Shown: positions 26,282-35,062 of the stretch, in pieces | Numbering within the stretch: the first letter of the stretch is position 1 | Layout of the letters: every line of letters starts with the position of its first letter | Made by a program: the position numbers and the translations under genes | NCBI RefSeq assembly: GCF_028712425.1 | Contig: NZ_JAQTQD010000014.1 | Span: 1-64,000, forward strand | Source of the DNA: Methanoregula sp. | GTDB lineage: Archaea; Halobacteriota; Methanomicrobia; Methanomicrobiales; Methanospirillaceae | DNA: 64,000 nt | Reading direction: 5' to 3' | The notes under the pieces: model-generated | Database searches by the model: none | What the model saw: the letters and a program-made list of their open reading frames with translations, nothing else | Told to the model about the DNA's origin: nothing

Positions 26282-26795
26282 TTTCCACGTGTTCCTTGCC
26301 GGCCGGTCATCGGTCCGGGACTTCACGGGCGAGCCCGTGGCAGAAGAGGACCTCGATTACATCCTGAAATGTGCAAGCACCGCCCCGAGCGCCGGGAACC
26401 TGGAGGCGTGGGACGTGGTCGTGGTGACAGACGAGGAGACAAGAGAGGCACTTTCTGAGGTGGCGTTCAACCAGGAGCATATCCGGCAGGCGCCGCTCAT
26501 CCTTTGTGTCTGTTCCAACTATGTCCGGGCCATGTCACGGTACGGGGAGCGGGGGATCCTCTATGCACTGGAGGACGCAACGATCGCCTGCACGTACATG
26601 ATGCTTGCCGCACAGGCGAGGGGTTTCTCCAGCTGCTGGACGGGGGCGTTCGATGACGAGGGCGTGCGCGAGGTTTTGGACCTGCCGCAGCACCTCCGGC
26701 CCGTTGCCCTTTTGGCCGTAGGGAAAGGAAAAGAGCCTGCACAGTCGCCGCCACGGATGGCTGTCGGAGAACATGTGCACCGCGAGAGCTGGTGA
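26268..26795 (+). CDS. Nitroreductase family protein
   Basis: FMN-dependent NAD(P)H or F420-linked oxidoreductase fold, 175 aa. FMN-binding Arg/Ser cluster in GRSSVRDFTGEPV, then CASTAPSAGNLEAWDVVVVT, AFNQEHIRQAPLILCVC and ARGFSSCWTGAFDDEGVRE. Small family members of this kind act on quinones, nitro compounds or unknown flavin substrates; the substrate here is not predictable. Second gene of the operon and overlapping its upstream neighbour. Confidence 0.9.
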   Translation: MDSSDFHVFLAGRSSVRDFTGEPVAEEDLDYILKCASTAPSAGNLEAWDVVVVTDEETREALSEVAFNQEHIRQAPLILCVCSNYVRAMSRYGERGILYALEDATIACTYMMLAAQARGFSSCWTGAFDDEGVREVLDLPQHLRPVALLAVGKGKEPAQSPPRMAVGEHVHRESW

Positions 26796-26804
26796 AGGAT
26801 TATT

Positions 26805-27143
26805 ATGGCAGATTTTTTGGTTACCATGGAAGCGGCATGGCTCGTCCGCGATGTCGAGACACTGGACGACGCTATCGGGATCGCGATCAGCGAGGCAGGC
26901 AAGCGCCTGAACCCGGCCGCAAAGTTCGTTGAGGTCGAGGAAGGGTTCCTGACCTGCCCGTACTGTGAGGAAACACTCTCGAGCGCGATCGTTGTCGCGG
27001 ATACGGCGCTCGTCGGGCTCGTTTTGGAGATGAAGGTCTTCCGGGCCGAGAGTAAGGAGCATGCCGAGCGGATTGCCAAGTCGACAATCGGAAAAGCACT
27101 GCGCGACGTACCCTTAAAACTCGCGGATGTAGAGGAACTATGA
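26805..27143 (+). CDS. UPF0212/DUF555 family protein
   Basis: A 112-aa archaeal protein conserved in euryarchaea. Start [20 protein letters not shown]; a CxxC pair in [20 protein letters not shown] suggests metal or redox binding. End [14 protein letters not shown]. Function is not established. The stop overlaps the start of the next kinase gene by 4 nt (ATGA). Confidence 0.93.
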   Translation: MADFLVTMEAAWLVRDVETLDDAIGIAISEAGKRLNPAAKFVEVEEGFLTCPYCEETLSSAIVVADTALVGLVLEMKVFRAESKEHAERIAKSTIGKALRDVPLKLADVEEL

Positions 27144-28030
27144 TCCATATCGTCGGCCACACGGCCATTGACCATATCTCGAAGGTGGCCCACCTGCCGG
27201 AGAAGAACTGTTCGACCCATATCACCGACCGGCAGGTTTACTATGGCGGCGGGGCGGCAAACATCGCGGCCGGCATTGCTGTACTCGGCGAGAAGGTGAC
27301 ACTCCACTCCTGCGTGGGAAGCGACTTTGCCGGCAGCGACTATGACCGGTGGATGGCCCGGATCGGGGTCGGGCAGCAGTTCTTCGTTATCCCGGACGCC
27401 CACACGCCGACAGCATTCATGTTTACCGATGAGGCCGGCGACCAGATGACCTTCTTTGAGTGGGGGGCTTCCCGGGCTTTCCGTACAGCGGAAGCGCCGG
27501 CCCTCCCACTCGTCCACATGGCAACCGCAGACCCGGAGTTCAACTGCCGGGTTGCCGACAGGAGCGAGTTCGTCTCGTTCGACCCGGGGCAGGACGTTTT
27601 CTGGTACAATAAGGAACAGCTGGACTCTATCATCTCGAACGCAGACATCCTCTTTGCCAACCAGCACGAGGTAAGGCAGATGTGCGAGACGCTCGGGATC
27701 ACGAGGGATGCGCTCATTGCCCGGGTCGGGATGGCCATCTTTACGATGAGCGGTGACGGGAGCACGCTCTATACGAAAGGCAGCGAGCATTTCATTCCGG
27801 TCGTGCCAGTATCCCTTGAGGACCCCACGGGCGCAGGGGACTCGTACCGCGCCGGGTTCCTCTCCGCGTTTGTGCGGGGCTACGACCCGCTCACCTGCTG
27901 TAAGATCGGGACCGTAACCGCATCGCATGTCGTCGAGCACGTGGGCTGCCAGACCCACCTTCCCACGTGGGAGGCCATGCAGGAACGCTACCGCAGAAAC
28001 TTCGGGGACCTTGCGGCCCCGGAACATTAG
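27140..28030 (+). CDS. PfkB-family carbohydrate or nucleoside kinase
   Basis: Ribokinase-fold kinase of 296 aa. N-terminal substrate region with [20 protein letters not shown], and the C-terminal PfkB signature [21 protein letters not shown] with the catalytic Asp and the anion hole GAGD. Methanogen members include nucleoside kinases, ADP-dependent sugar kinases and others; I cannot assign the substrate. It is translationally coupled to DUF555 and followed 10 nt later by dph6. Confidence 0.93.
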   Translation: MIHIVGHTAIDHISKVAHLPEKNCSTHITDRQVYYGGGAANIAAGIAVLGEKVTLHSCVGSDFAGSDYDRWMARIGVGQQFFVIPDAHTPTAFMFTDEAGDQMTFFEWGASRAFRTAEAPALPLVHMATADPEFNCRVADRSEFVSFDPGQDVFWYNKEQLDSIISNADILFANQHEVRQMCETLGITRDALIARVGMAIFTMSGDGSTLYTKGSEHFIPVVPVSLEDPTGAGDSYRAGFLSAFVRGYDPLTCCKIGTVTASHVVEHVGCQTHLPTWEAMQERYRRNFGDLAAPEH

Positions 28031-28040
28031 GAGAAGAGAC

Positions 28041-28697
28041 ATGAGCTGGGCAGCGCTGACATCCGGGGGAAAAGACTCGATCCTCTCGTGCCAGAAAGCT
28101 ATTGACAGCGGGAAAGATGTCCGGTACCTTCTCACAGCCCGGCCGAAGAACCGCAACTCCTACATGTTCCACTCGGCAAATCTCGATGTGGTGCCGGTCA
28201 TCGCAAGGGTCGCGGGCATTGAGTACGTGGAGGTTGCAACCGAGGGGAACAAGGAGGAGGAGCTGCAAGACCTGGAGGCGGGCCTTTCCGCACTGGACAT
28301 CGAGGGCGTTGTAGCCGGGCCGGTGGCTTCGGAGTACCAGGCTTCCCGGGTAAAGACAATCACGGACAAACTGGGCCTTTCCCTCTTTACCCCGCTCTGG
28401 CACATGGACCTGGACCTCCTCCTTCGCGAGGTGGCAGAGCGGCTGGATGCACGGATCATCGTCACGGCAGCCGAAGGCCTCGACGCAAGCTTCCTCGGAG
28501 CACGGTTCGATGAAACCCTCATCAGCCGGCTCAGGCGCGTTGCCGAGACGCGGCGGATCAATATCGCGGGAGAGGGGGGGGAGTACGAGAGCATAACACT
28601 GGATGCCCCGTTCTTTTCCCGCCCGGTCACCTACGCGACAGCACAGGTCCGGTCATCAAACGATCGCCACGAACTGGTCCTCGGGGGATTTTCTTAA
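28041..28697 (+). CDS. dph6: Diphthine-ammonia ligase (Dph6), PP-loop ATPase
   Basis: ATP-dependent amidation of diphthine to diphthamide on elongation factor 2. The PP-loop SGGKDS lies at residues 8-13 in MSWAALTSGGKDSILSCQ; the family region GVVAGPVASEYQASRVKTIT and the C-terminal GEGGEYESITLDAPFF are typical. 218 aa, which is normal for the archaeal single-domain form. Start at ATG 28041 after GGAGAAGAGAC. Sits between the kinase and DUF2070 genes on one strand. Confidence 0.92.
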   Translation: MSWAALTSGGKDSILSCQKAIDSGKDVRYLLTARPKNRNSYMFHSANLDVVPVIARVAGIEYVEVATEGNKEEELQDLEAGLSALDIEGVVAGPVASEYQASRVKTITDKLGLSLFTPLWHMDLDLLLREVAERLDARIIVTAAEGLDASFLGARFDETLISRLRRVAETRRINIAGEGGEYESITLDAPFFSRPVTYATAQVRSSNDRHELVLGGFS

Positions 28698-28698
28698 A

Positions 28699-30507
28699 AT
28701 GGCGGAGGGTCACGATGTCCGGCTCGGGCAGCTCACGAAGTATATCTTCACCGCACCCACATGGCAGCGGTCGCTCATCTTAATCATCCTTCTCGGGCTG
28801 GTTATTGACGGGGCGAACGCCCGGGCATGGCTGAGCCTGCCCTCATCGGGGGTCATCGCGTTTCCCGTGCCATCAGTGCTCTCCGATCTCCTCTCCCTGC
28901 CGGAGACGTTCCTCTTCTCGGGCACCATCGCGTTCACGATCCCCGCCATCGCGGCACTCATCCTGACAAAACCGATCATCGAGTTCAGCGGCAAGACCAT
29001 GACCTGGAACCGCTCCGGCCTGCTCGCGCTCGCCTGCACGGTCTTTGGCGTCATCATCACGCTTGCTTCGATGGCCGTCTCCATCACGCTCCTCCCGCTC
29101 TTTTATGCCATCTCGCTCGGGTTCGTTTTCGGCCTCCGGCTCTTCGTGCTGGTCGCGATCGCGGACTATCGCGTGCCGCGGATGATCATTCCGGCCATCA
29201 CGCAGAGCGGAGTTGGGATCCTCGCCGGGATGTTCCTCTTCTCGCCCTCGTTTGCTATCTTTGCGCTTGTCCTCCACATCGTCTTCGGGCTGGGCTTTGC
29301 CATCCTCATCTGGATGATCGAGCGCCCGCTCAAAAAAGCATTTCAGATCCGGGGGCTGGCATTCATCAACGCGTTCATCGCCCATATGACGGACGGTTCA
29401 AGGGGCATGGAGGACTTCTTCCGCGAGATCGGCGAGGAGATCTTTGTCCCGCAGGTGAGTTTCTTCTTCCGACGCGAAAAGAGGAAGCCGGTCCTGTTCA
29501 CGGTCCCGAACCTCCACCCGGGCCCGATGGGCGAGATCGGCGGGGGGAACCTCCCCAAGATCCTGCACGAGGGCATGGAGGAAGAGACGCTGGTGGCACA
29601 CGGGTGCGCCACGCACGACTTCAACCTTGTCTCCGAGTCCGAGAGCAACAAGGTGATCGCGGCCCTGAAACAGTCGCGGACAGCCCTTGCATATTCGGCC
29701 GTAGCGGGTAAATCTTCCCTTGTTACTGTCGGGACGGTCAGTATCCTCTGCCAGAAGTTCGGGGACTCGGTGCTTCTTGTCACCACCCGCTCGCCGCACC
29801 GGACCGAGGACGTGGACTTCTCGATTGGGTCCACCATCATGGCAGAGGGGCACCGCTGGTTCCCGCACGTCGCGGTCGTGGATGCTCACAACTGCATGAC
29901 CGACCTCTCGTCCCCGGTCCTCCTTGCCACGCTGACAGCGCAGGAGTACCAGAAGGCAGCCATGGACGCGATGGAATCCTGCCGCGCTGCTCCTTCCCAC
30001 CCGTTCCGTCTCGGTGTCTCCCATGTCACCGTCCCGTATACCCGCGAACAGGGCTTCGGGGACCTCGGCATCCAGGTGATGCTTGTTGAGGTGGACAGCC
30101 AGAAGACCGCGTACATCCTGATCGACGGGAACAATATGGCAGCCGGTGTCCGCGAGGTTATCCAAAAGGAAGTCCGTACCCTGGCCGACAACGCAGAGGT
30201 GATGACCACGGACTCGCATGTGGTAAACACTATCACCGGCAAGAACCCGGTGGGCCTCAATGTTCCGGTGGAAGAGTTCCTGCCCTTAATCATGCAGGCG
30301 GTCCGGGCAGCGATCGATGATATGACCCCTGCCGAGAGCGCTGCTGCAACAGCGCACTGCGAGCATATCGTGGTCTTCGGTTCCAACCGGATCTCGCAGC
30401 TCGCAAGTACGGTCAACGCGATGCTCGTCTTCGTTGCACCGCTCTCGCTTGCAATGCTGCTCCTTGCCTTCCTCCTCTCGCTTGTCGCGTACGCGGTGAT
30501 GGTCTGA
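28699..30507 (+). CDS. DUF2070 family membrane protein
   Basis: A 602-aa euryarchaeal protein. About six to seven membrane helices lie in the first 220 residues (SLILIILLGLVIDGA, LFSGTIAFTIPAIAALIL, LLALACTVFGVIITLASMAV and more). A large soluble domain follows (VPNLHPGPMGEIGGGNLPKI, HGCATHDFNLVSESESN, VVDAHNCM) and one C-terminal hydrophobic segment closes the protein. The conserved His/Asp-rich motifs suggest a metal-dependent domain, but no activity is established. It starts 1 nt after the dph6 stop and ends the operon. Confidence 0.93.
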   Translation: MAEGHDVRLGQLTKYIFTAPTWQRSLILIILLGLVIDGANARAWLSLPSSGVIAFPVPSVLSDLLSLPETFLFSGTIAFTIPAIAALILTKPIIEFSGKTMTWNRSGLLALACTVFGVIITLASMAVSITLLPLFYAISLGFVFGLRLFVLVAIADYRVPRMIIPAITQSGVGILAGMFLFSPSFAIFALVLHIVFGLGFAILIWMIERPLKKAFQIRGLAFINAFIAHMTDGSRGMEDFFREIGEEIFVPQVSFFFRREKRKPVLFTVPNLHPGPMGEIGGGNLPKILHEGMEEETLVAHGCATHDFNLVSESESNKVIAALKQSRTALAYSAVAGKSSLVTVGTVSILCQKFGDSVLLVTTRSPHRTEDVDFSIGSTIMAEGHRWFPHVAVVDAHNCMTDLSSPVLLATLTAQEYQKAAMDAMESCRAAPSHPFRLGVSHVTVPYTREQGFGDLGIQVMLVEVDSQKTAYILIDGNNMAAGVREVIQKEVRTLADNAEVMTTDSHVVNTITGKNPVGLNVPVEEFLPLIMQAVRAAIDDMTPAESAAATAHCEHIVVFGSNRISQLASTVNAMLVFVAPLSLAMLLLAFLLSLVAYAVMV

Positions 30508-30767
30508 GGTAAGGGGAACCCTGTTTTTTTTCGTTCTCTACGACCCGCGAACAGTGCAGAAAAAGATCGGGTTAATCTGCAGCCGTTGTGAAAATCCTGC
30601 ACGGATCATCACCCTTTTTTAAATCCGGGGCCCTGCACGACCACAACGTATATTCGTGTGCAGGAAGGTATTCTCCTGTAAGAGAGGAGGATGAGAAAGA
30701 CACAGGTGTGTTCCTGATTTTCATGTTGTTTTGTACTGCGGTTGAACTCCAGACATGGGTATAACAG

Positions 30768-31526
30768 GTGATCAGATTTCATTCGTCCACATCCCTGACA
30801 ACCCGCTGGATCGGCGTTGATCTCAACACCACCGGCCACGTGGCTGTTGCCGCCGACCCGAAGAGTGGGAAAGTGATGAAACTTGGAAAAAATATTCACT
30901 ATGTTCATTCACACCCCATAAAAAACTGCACAAAACTCTACAAAGAAGGAAAACTCTGGAAACTCAAGAAAGCCAAGACCCGCGAGCGGAAAAAATTCAA
31001 GTCGGCACTCCATGCCATCTGCCGGCAGATCGTTTCCTTTGCCGAAGCACTCGGCACCGGCATCAAGTTCGAGAGACTCTTTTCTCCACGGTATTCGCAT
31101 CGAAAGGACCGTTGTGGCCCGTTCGTCTTCTCCTTTGAGAACGACTCGTTCTTCTCCCTGCAGCGCCAGGTGGAGCGGCGGGCACTCGAGCGCGGGATAC
31201 CCGTCATTTACGTGAACCCTGAATACACGTCCAAGCGGTGCAGCCGCTGCGGGCATTTCGGGCGGCGGACGCGCAAACACTTCGAGTGCCCGCACTGCGG
31301 ATTTGTCGCACATGCCGATGTGAACGCTGCGTTCAACATCGCCAGGACCTCGCTGCGGCATGCCGCACCTGATGTACGGTCGGCGGTTGCTGCTGATGAG
31401 GCGCGGCGGTCCAAAAAGGAACTCCTGAAGACCGCACAGTGTAAAAACGGACCGATCCCGGGCTGCCCGTTACCGGTGCTTGCCGGGCAGACGGGCTGCG
31501 AGAACCTGCTTGCCGTTCTCCAGTAA
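30768..31526 (+). pseudogene. TnpB (IS605-type OrfB) missing its N-terminus
   Basis: RuvC-like RNA-guided nuclease of IS200/IS605 elements. The first catalytic Asp is in WIGVDLNTTGHVAVAADP, the zinc finger is CSRCGHFGRRTRKHFECPHC, and the last Asp lies in GFVAHADVNAAFNIARTS. Full TnpB is about 370-410 aa; here only 252 residues remain, and the N-terminal helix-turn-helix and wedge part is absent. No TnpA and no clear upstream remnant is visible. It is probably a decayed copy, although a domesticated RuvC fragment cannot be excluded. Confidence 0.85.
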
Positions 31527-31722
31527 CCTTTTTTCGGGCGGTTTCCCTCAGCGGATGAGCACCGATGCCATCTCGTCAAAGGGGTTCTGCCACATGGCAG
31601 GCGGGAAGAGGTACGGGTAGTTGTCCCGGCCGGGTAAGAACTGTCCGGTGCGGATAGGGGAACCTGATGTCTGCGTGAAAGGGTATAAATGCGGAGAGCA
31701 CCCCGTTCCATCCAGGGATAGT

Positions 31723-32247
31723 ATGATCGAATGGTTCACCATGGCTAGCTGGTCGCCATACCTTGCCGGTGCGGGGATCGGGGTCCTGATCTGGACGGTG
31801 TTTGTGCTCTCGGACCACCCGCTCGGGTGTTCGACGGGATTTTTGAAGACAGCCGGGATGGTCGAGGCAGGGCTCTCGGGCGGGAAGGCAAAGGAGATGT
31901 CGTATTACCGGAAGTTCGTTCCCGGTATCGACTGGTACTGGTTGCTTATCATCGGGATTGTGATTGGGGCGTTCCTCTCGTCGTACCTGTCCGGGATATT
32001 TGCGGTCGTGGCGGTCCCGTCGTTTTTTGCCGCGGTGGTGGGACCGGACGCAGTGTTCCGGTTCGCTGTCGCTCTCGTTGGGGGAATTCTTGTCGGCCTC
32101 GGCGCACGCTGGGCCGGGGGATGCACGTCAGGGCACGGTATCTCGGGCACGCTCCAGCTTTCCTTTGCAAGCTGGGTTGCTGCGGCCTGCTTCTTTATCA
32201 GCGGGATCCTGGTCGCGGGGCTGCTCTTTGGATTCCGGTTCCTGTGA
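31723..32247 (+). CDS. YeeE/YedE-type membrane transporter, half 1
   Basis: A 174-aa membrane protein with four to five helices. The conserved cysteine motifs HPLGCSTGF and RWAGGCTSGHGISG belong to the YeeE/YedE (DUF395) family, which includes thiosulfate importers; these Cys residues carry sulfur species in the studied member. It pairs with a second half-size gene 9 nt downstream, and the two together form the complete fold. The cargo here may be a sulfur compound. Start at ATG 31723. Confidence 0.88.
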   Translation: MIEWFTMASWSPYLAGAGIGVLIWTVFVLSDHPLGCSTGFLKTAGMVEAGLSGGKAKEMSYYRKFVPGIDWYWLLIIGIVIGAFLSSYLSGIFAVVAVPSFFAAVVGPDAVFRFAVALVGGILVGLGARWAGGCTSGHGISGTLQLSFASWVAAACFFISGILVAGLLFGFRFL

Positions 32248-32256
32248 GGTGGAGAC

Positions 32257-32814
32257 ATGACTCTTGAGACCATCAGGAAAAACGGGATTGTACAGGCGGC
32301 TCTCGGTCTCCTGACCGGCATCGCGTTCGGCTTCCTGCTCCAGAAGGCCGGGGTGACAGACTATGACGTGATCATCGGCCAGCTCCTCCTCACGGACTTC
32401 ACGGTAGTGAAGGTAATGCTCGCTGCCGTGCTGGTCGGGATGATCGGGGTCTTTGCCCTCAAGTCTGCGGGAATTGCCCGCCTCCACTGCCGGAGCGGAT
32501 CGATTGGTTCAACAGTAGTCGGGGGTCTTATCTTCGGGGCCGGCTTTGCCCTGCTCGGGTACTGTCCCGGAACGGCTGCAGGGGCAGTCGGAACAGGGGC
32601 GCTTGATGCGCTCGCGGGCGTTGTCGGGATCGCAATCGGCGCCGGGATCTTCGCCCGGCTCTACCCGGTCCTCAACAGCACCATCATGCACCGCGGCGCT
32701 TTCCCGGCTGATACGGTGCCGGAACTGCTGGGGGTCCGGCCGGTTTATGTGGCAACGTGCGTTGCTGTCATGATTCTCACACTGTTCTGGCTGTTCCAGG
32801 TATGGGGAATATAA
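32257..32814 (+). CDS. YeeE/YedE-type membrane transporter, half 2
   Basis: A 185-aa partner of the preceding gene. Five helices with the Cys motif LLGYCPGTAAGAVGTGALDA and the internal loop IARLHCRSGSIGSTVVGGLI. Family features as for half 1; a split two-gene arrangement is common in bacteria and archaea. GGAGACATGACTC provides ribosome binding. It ends about 80 nt before the putative attachment site. Confidence 0.88.
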   Translation: MTLETIRKNGIVQAALGLLTGIAFGFLLQKAGVTDYDVIIGQLLLTDFTVVKVMLAAVLVGMIGVFALKSAGIARLHCRSGSIGSTVVGGLIFGAGFALLGYCPGTAAGAVGTGALDALAGVVGIAIGAGIFARLYPVLNSTIMHRGAFPADTVPELLGVRPVYVATCVAVMILTLFWLFQVWGI

Positions 32815-32895
32815 CGGAGAGTTGAATTGGCCGGGAAGGGGTCCAAAAATCCTTTTTTATAAAACGCAATCCCGCATCGGGGAGGATGAAAAGAG

Positions 32896-32912
32896 TACCC
32901 CCGACCAGATTC
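32896..32912 (-). other. Attachment-site-like copy of the tRNA-Gln 3' end
   Basis: TACCCCCGACCAGATTC is identical, in the same orientation, to the 3'-terminal 17 nt of the tRNA-Gln gene (49637-49653). It covers the discriminator base, the acceptor 3' strand, and the 3' half of the T-arm. Such partial 3' copies are left on the far side of elements that integrate at tRNA genes. Its distance from the tRNA is 16.7 kb. The only other occurrence I saw in the window is the tRNA itself. Confidence 0.7.
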
Positions 32913-33001
32913 CTGACAAAAGGTTTGAATCTCTTTGCGTTCCGGGCATGTAGCGCGGATTTTTACCACTTGGATCTTTGGACCCCAGGGACCCTGCCGC
33001 A

Positions 33002-33637
33002 CTACGAAAAAACAGATTCGCGCATTAACCGGAACAGGTTTGTCCCGATGACCGGCAGTTCCAGTTTCTCAATGAACTTCACTGCCTTGACTGCATCGAG
33101 CACTGCCACATCCTGCGGCGTGGTGACGATGACGGCGCCCTGTACGTTCGGGGCGAGCTGGGCAATCGTGAGCGCTTCGTCACCGGTGCCGGGCGGGAGA
33201 TCGACGATCAGGTAATCAAGCGAACCCCAGTTCACTTCCTCCAGGAACTGCCGGATCACCGCCATCTTCATCGGCCCCCGCCAGATGACCGGCGAACTGG
33301 TATCCGGGAGCAGGAACGCCATCGACATGACCGCGAGGTTTCCGGTTACGCGGACCGGCTCCATAGATTTTTCGAGAACCGCAGGACGCTGGTCCTCGAT
33401 GCCCAGCATCTTGGGGATGTTGGGGCCGTGGATGTCGAGATCGAGCAGCCCAACATTCCTCCCATGGGCCGCGAGGGCCGAGGCAAGGTTTGTGGACACC
33501 GTTGATTTGCCCACACCTCCCTTGCCACTCAGGACAAGGATGACATGCCTGACGTTCATCGTTACTTTCGGGGGCAATCCCTTAGGAGCAGGACTTGTCC
33601 CTTTCATTTCAGGTTTTTCTTTTCCTTTCGCTTTCAT
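33002..33637 (-). CDS. Mrp/NBP35-family P-loop ATPase, C-terminally truncated
   Basis: Fe-S cluster carrier ATPase of the Mrp group. Deviant Walker [11 protein letters not shown] at about residue 43; then [52 protein letters not shown] and [16 protein letters not shown]. The family continues after LPVIG with VENMS and a CxxC Fe-S site, but this frame ends 15 residues later in unrelated sequence ([13 protein letters not shown]). About 70-80 residues are missing, including the Cys pair. The 3' end lies 90 bp from the attachment-like repeat, suggesting loss by recombination. Start at MKAKGKEK after GGAGTGAAGATC. Confidence 0.85.
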   Translation of the reverse strand: MKAKGKEKPEMKGTSPAPKGLPPKVTMNVRHVILVLSGKGGVGKSTVSTNLASALAAHGRNVGLLDLDIHGPNIPKMLGIEDQRPAVLEKSMEPVRVTGNLAVMSMAFLLPDTSSPVIWRGPMKMAVIRQFLEEVNWGSLDYLIVDLPPGTGDEALTIAQLAPNVQGAVIVTTPQDVAVLDAVKAVKFIEKLELPVIGTNLFRLMRESVFS

Positions 33638-33745
33638 GATCTTCACTCCATTTTTGATTATACCTGCACAACCTGCGACGCTTTCTCCTGCCGCGGGAAT
33701 GATGGATCGATTCTTCAGGAGGATCTACCGGATATCTTTGGGAGG

Positions 33746-34099
33746 TTAATGCAAACAGACATGATCAGGTCCATGCGTGCAGCTGCTCTGCCCGGAGGTG
33801 ATCTTCCCTGCAAGAAAATCCCGGATCACCTGATCAATCGGTCCGGAAATACCCAGGAATACCTCGATATTGTTCGCACAGAACAGTTCCACGGCATGAG
33901 GTCCCATACCGCCCGCGAGCACATGGGATACCTTATGCTCTTTAAGAAAGACCGGCAGTCTTCCCGGTTCATGCCCCGGGCTGGGCAGAATTGCGTTGCC
34001 GGCAATCTTCCCGTTCTCAATCGTATAGACCGCATATTCGGTACAGTGCCCGAAATGTTCAGACACATTATTCCCTTCTTTTGCAATAGCGACTTTCAT
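33746..34099 (-). CDS. NifX/NifB-associated cofactor-binding protein 1
   Basis: A 117-aa protein of the dinitrogenase iron-molybdenum cofactor biosynthesis (NifX/NafY/VnfX) superfamily. MKVAIAKEGNNVSEHFGHCT has the typical HFGHC cofactor motif, followed by LPVFLKEHKVSHVLAGGMGP and a C-terminal His/Cys-rich tail (CTHGPDHVCLH). No nif structural genes are visible, so it likely handles another metal or Fe-S cofactor. An ATATGCGC palindrome lies about 40-60 nt upstream. Gene order suggests cotranscription with the truncated Mrp. Confidence 0.88.
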   Translation of the reverse strand: MKVAIAKEGNNVSEHFGHCTEYAVYTIENGKIAGNAILPSPGHEPGRLPVFLKEHKVSHVLAGGMGPHAVELFCANNIEVFLGISGPIDQVIRDFLAGKITSGQSSCTHGPDHVCLH

Positions 34100-34141
34100 G
34101 ATAGTTCTCCAAAGATCCGGAATCCTGCCGGACTATTATTT

Positions 34142-34159
34142 ACTCATATGCGCATAAAT
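34142..34159 (-). promoter_or_regulatory. Shared palindromic operator upstream of NifX-like 1
   Basis: ACTCATATGCGCATAAAT includes the perfect palindrome TATGCGCATA (34147-34156). The same block occurs upstream of the two other NifX-like genes. On the minus strand it follows a TTTTAACTA element that could be the TATA box, so the palindrome would sit near the transcription start. Confidence 0.6.
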
Positions 34160-34315
34160 AGTTAAAACCTTTTGATGTTACCCATTCACTGCAAAACGAA
34201 AAAGATGATGATGAAAAATGATTGCTGGTAGCGTGAGCAGATAGAGTCCTGTCGGAATATTATCCTGCAGCGCCCGGATTTTCTATCACCGGAGGGAATC
34301 ATTGCCGAAATGATT

Positions 34316-34446
34316 TATTCTGAATCTGCGGGAACCGTTGCCGGAACCCGACCGGGTACTTCAAGCCTGAAGGAGATCTGATTGTTCGCGCAGTACTCTA
34401 CGAGAGTTTCATGGCAAACCCTGTTGAAACAAATGTCGTACCCTGA
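34316..34446 (-). pseudogene. Protein-like fragment in frame after the CGGC gene stop
   Basis: Directly after the TAA of the CGGC gene, the same frame stays open for 43 codons: SGYDICFNRVCHETLVEYCA, then NNQISFRLEVPGRVPATVPA. It looks like a real protein end (two Cys, mixed helix and strand), but has no start codon of its own. It could be the leftover 3' end of another gene. No family recognised. Confidence 0.35.
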
Positions 34447-34893
34447 TTAATCATAGGCAAGCCGGGTCTTCTCATCGGTGAGCGTGGGGGCAATGAGTTC
34501 TTTCCATGCAGCCCCTTCCCACGAGCCCAGTTTCGTATGGGTCGTGGAATATTTCTGGGGGATGGGATGGGTGCCGACAACGACCTCCATACCGTACTTC
34601 TCCCTGATGAACCGGGAGAAGTACGGTATCCGGGGGCAGGGGGGATACCCAACCACGAGGCCGGTGGCGAGATGAATAATTTCCGCGCCGTTGTTCTTCA
34701 TCTCCTGCGGCACGTACTCGACATTCCCGCCGGGGCAACCGTTGCATGTGGCAAACCCGACAAGTTCCACATCTTTGCCTTTGTACCGTTCAAAGGCTCC
34801 CTCGCGGTTACGCAGTGCCCGCAGGCACTTGCCCCCGGCGCAGGTCCGGTACCGGTCGCAGATGATGATTCCGATTTTTATCGCGTCACTCAT
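34447..34893 (-). CDS. CGGC-domain protein
   Basis: A 148-aa soluble protein, probably metal or redox binding. N-terminal IIICDRYRTCAGGKCLRALR and the motif ATCNGCPGGNVEYVPQEM are the cysteine sites of the CGGC domain family; the central piece HLATGLVVGYPPCPRIPYFS is highly conserved in such proteins. Function unknown. It fits the surrounding island, rich in Fe-S and cofactor-handling proteins. Start MSDAIKIG. Confidence 0.85.
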   Translation of the reverse strand: MSDAIKIGIIICDRYRTCAGGKCLRALRNREGAFERYKGKDVELVGFATCNGCPGGNVEYVPQEMKNNGAEIIHLATGLVVGYPPCPRIPYFSRFIREKYGMEVVVGTHPIPQKYSTTHTKLGSWEGAAWKELIAPTLTDEKTRLAYD

Positions 34894-35030
34894 AGCAGAT
34901 ATTCCTCAGATATGACCGGATTAGCGTATGCCTATAACACAGAAAATACATTTTGATCTGCACAGGAAATCTTTGACGGCGGGTTCGACACCAACTCTGG
35001 TCTGCCCGATCCAATGCACATAAAAAGATG

Positions 35031-35044
35031 TGAATATATATTCA
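35031..35044. promoter_or_regulatory. Palindrome upstream of the DUF5320-DUF134 operon
   Basis: TGAATATATATTCA is a perfect 14-nt palindrome ending 18 nt before the DUF5320 start codon, preceded by an A-rich TATA-like ATAAAAAG. It differs from the operator of the NifX-like genes, so a second regulator may act here, possibly the DUF134 protein of the same operon on its own promoter. Confidence 0.5.
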
Positions 35045-35062
35045 TTTGACGAGGCACGAAAT

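Noticed and set aside
31548-31742. Minus-strand frame ending YLFPPAMWQNPFDEMASVL
   Set aside because: The C-terminal part looks protein-like, but it overlaps the leader and start of the YeeE gene and lacks a plausible start; possibly a fragment, not listed as a gene.
33002-33637. Intact Mrp as an ordinary gene
   Set aside because: The family-conserved C-terminal Fe-S part is missing, so I annotate it as truncated.
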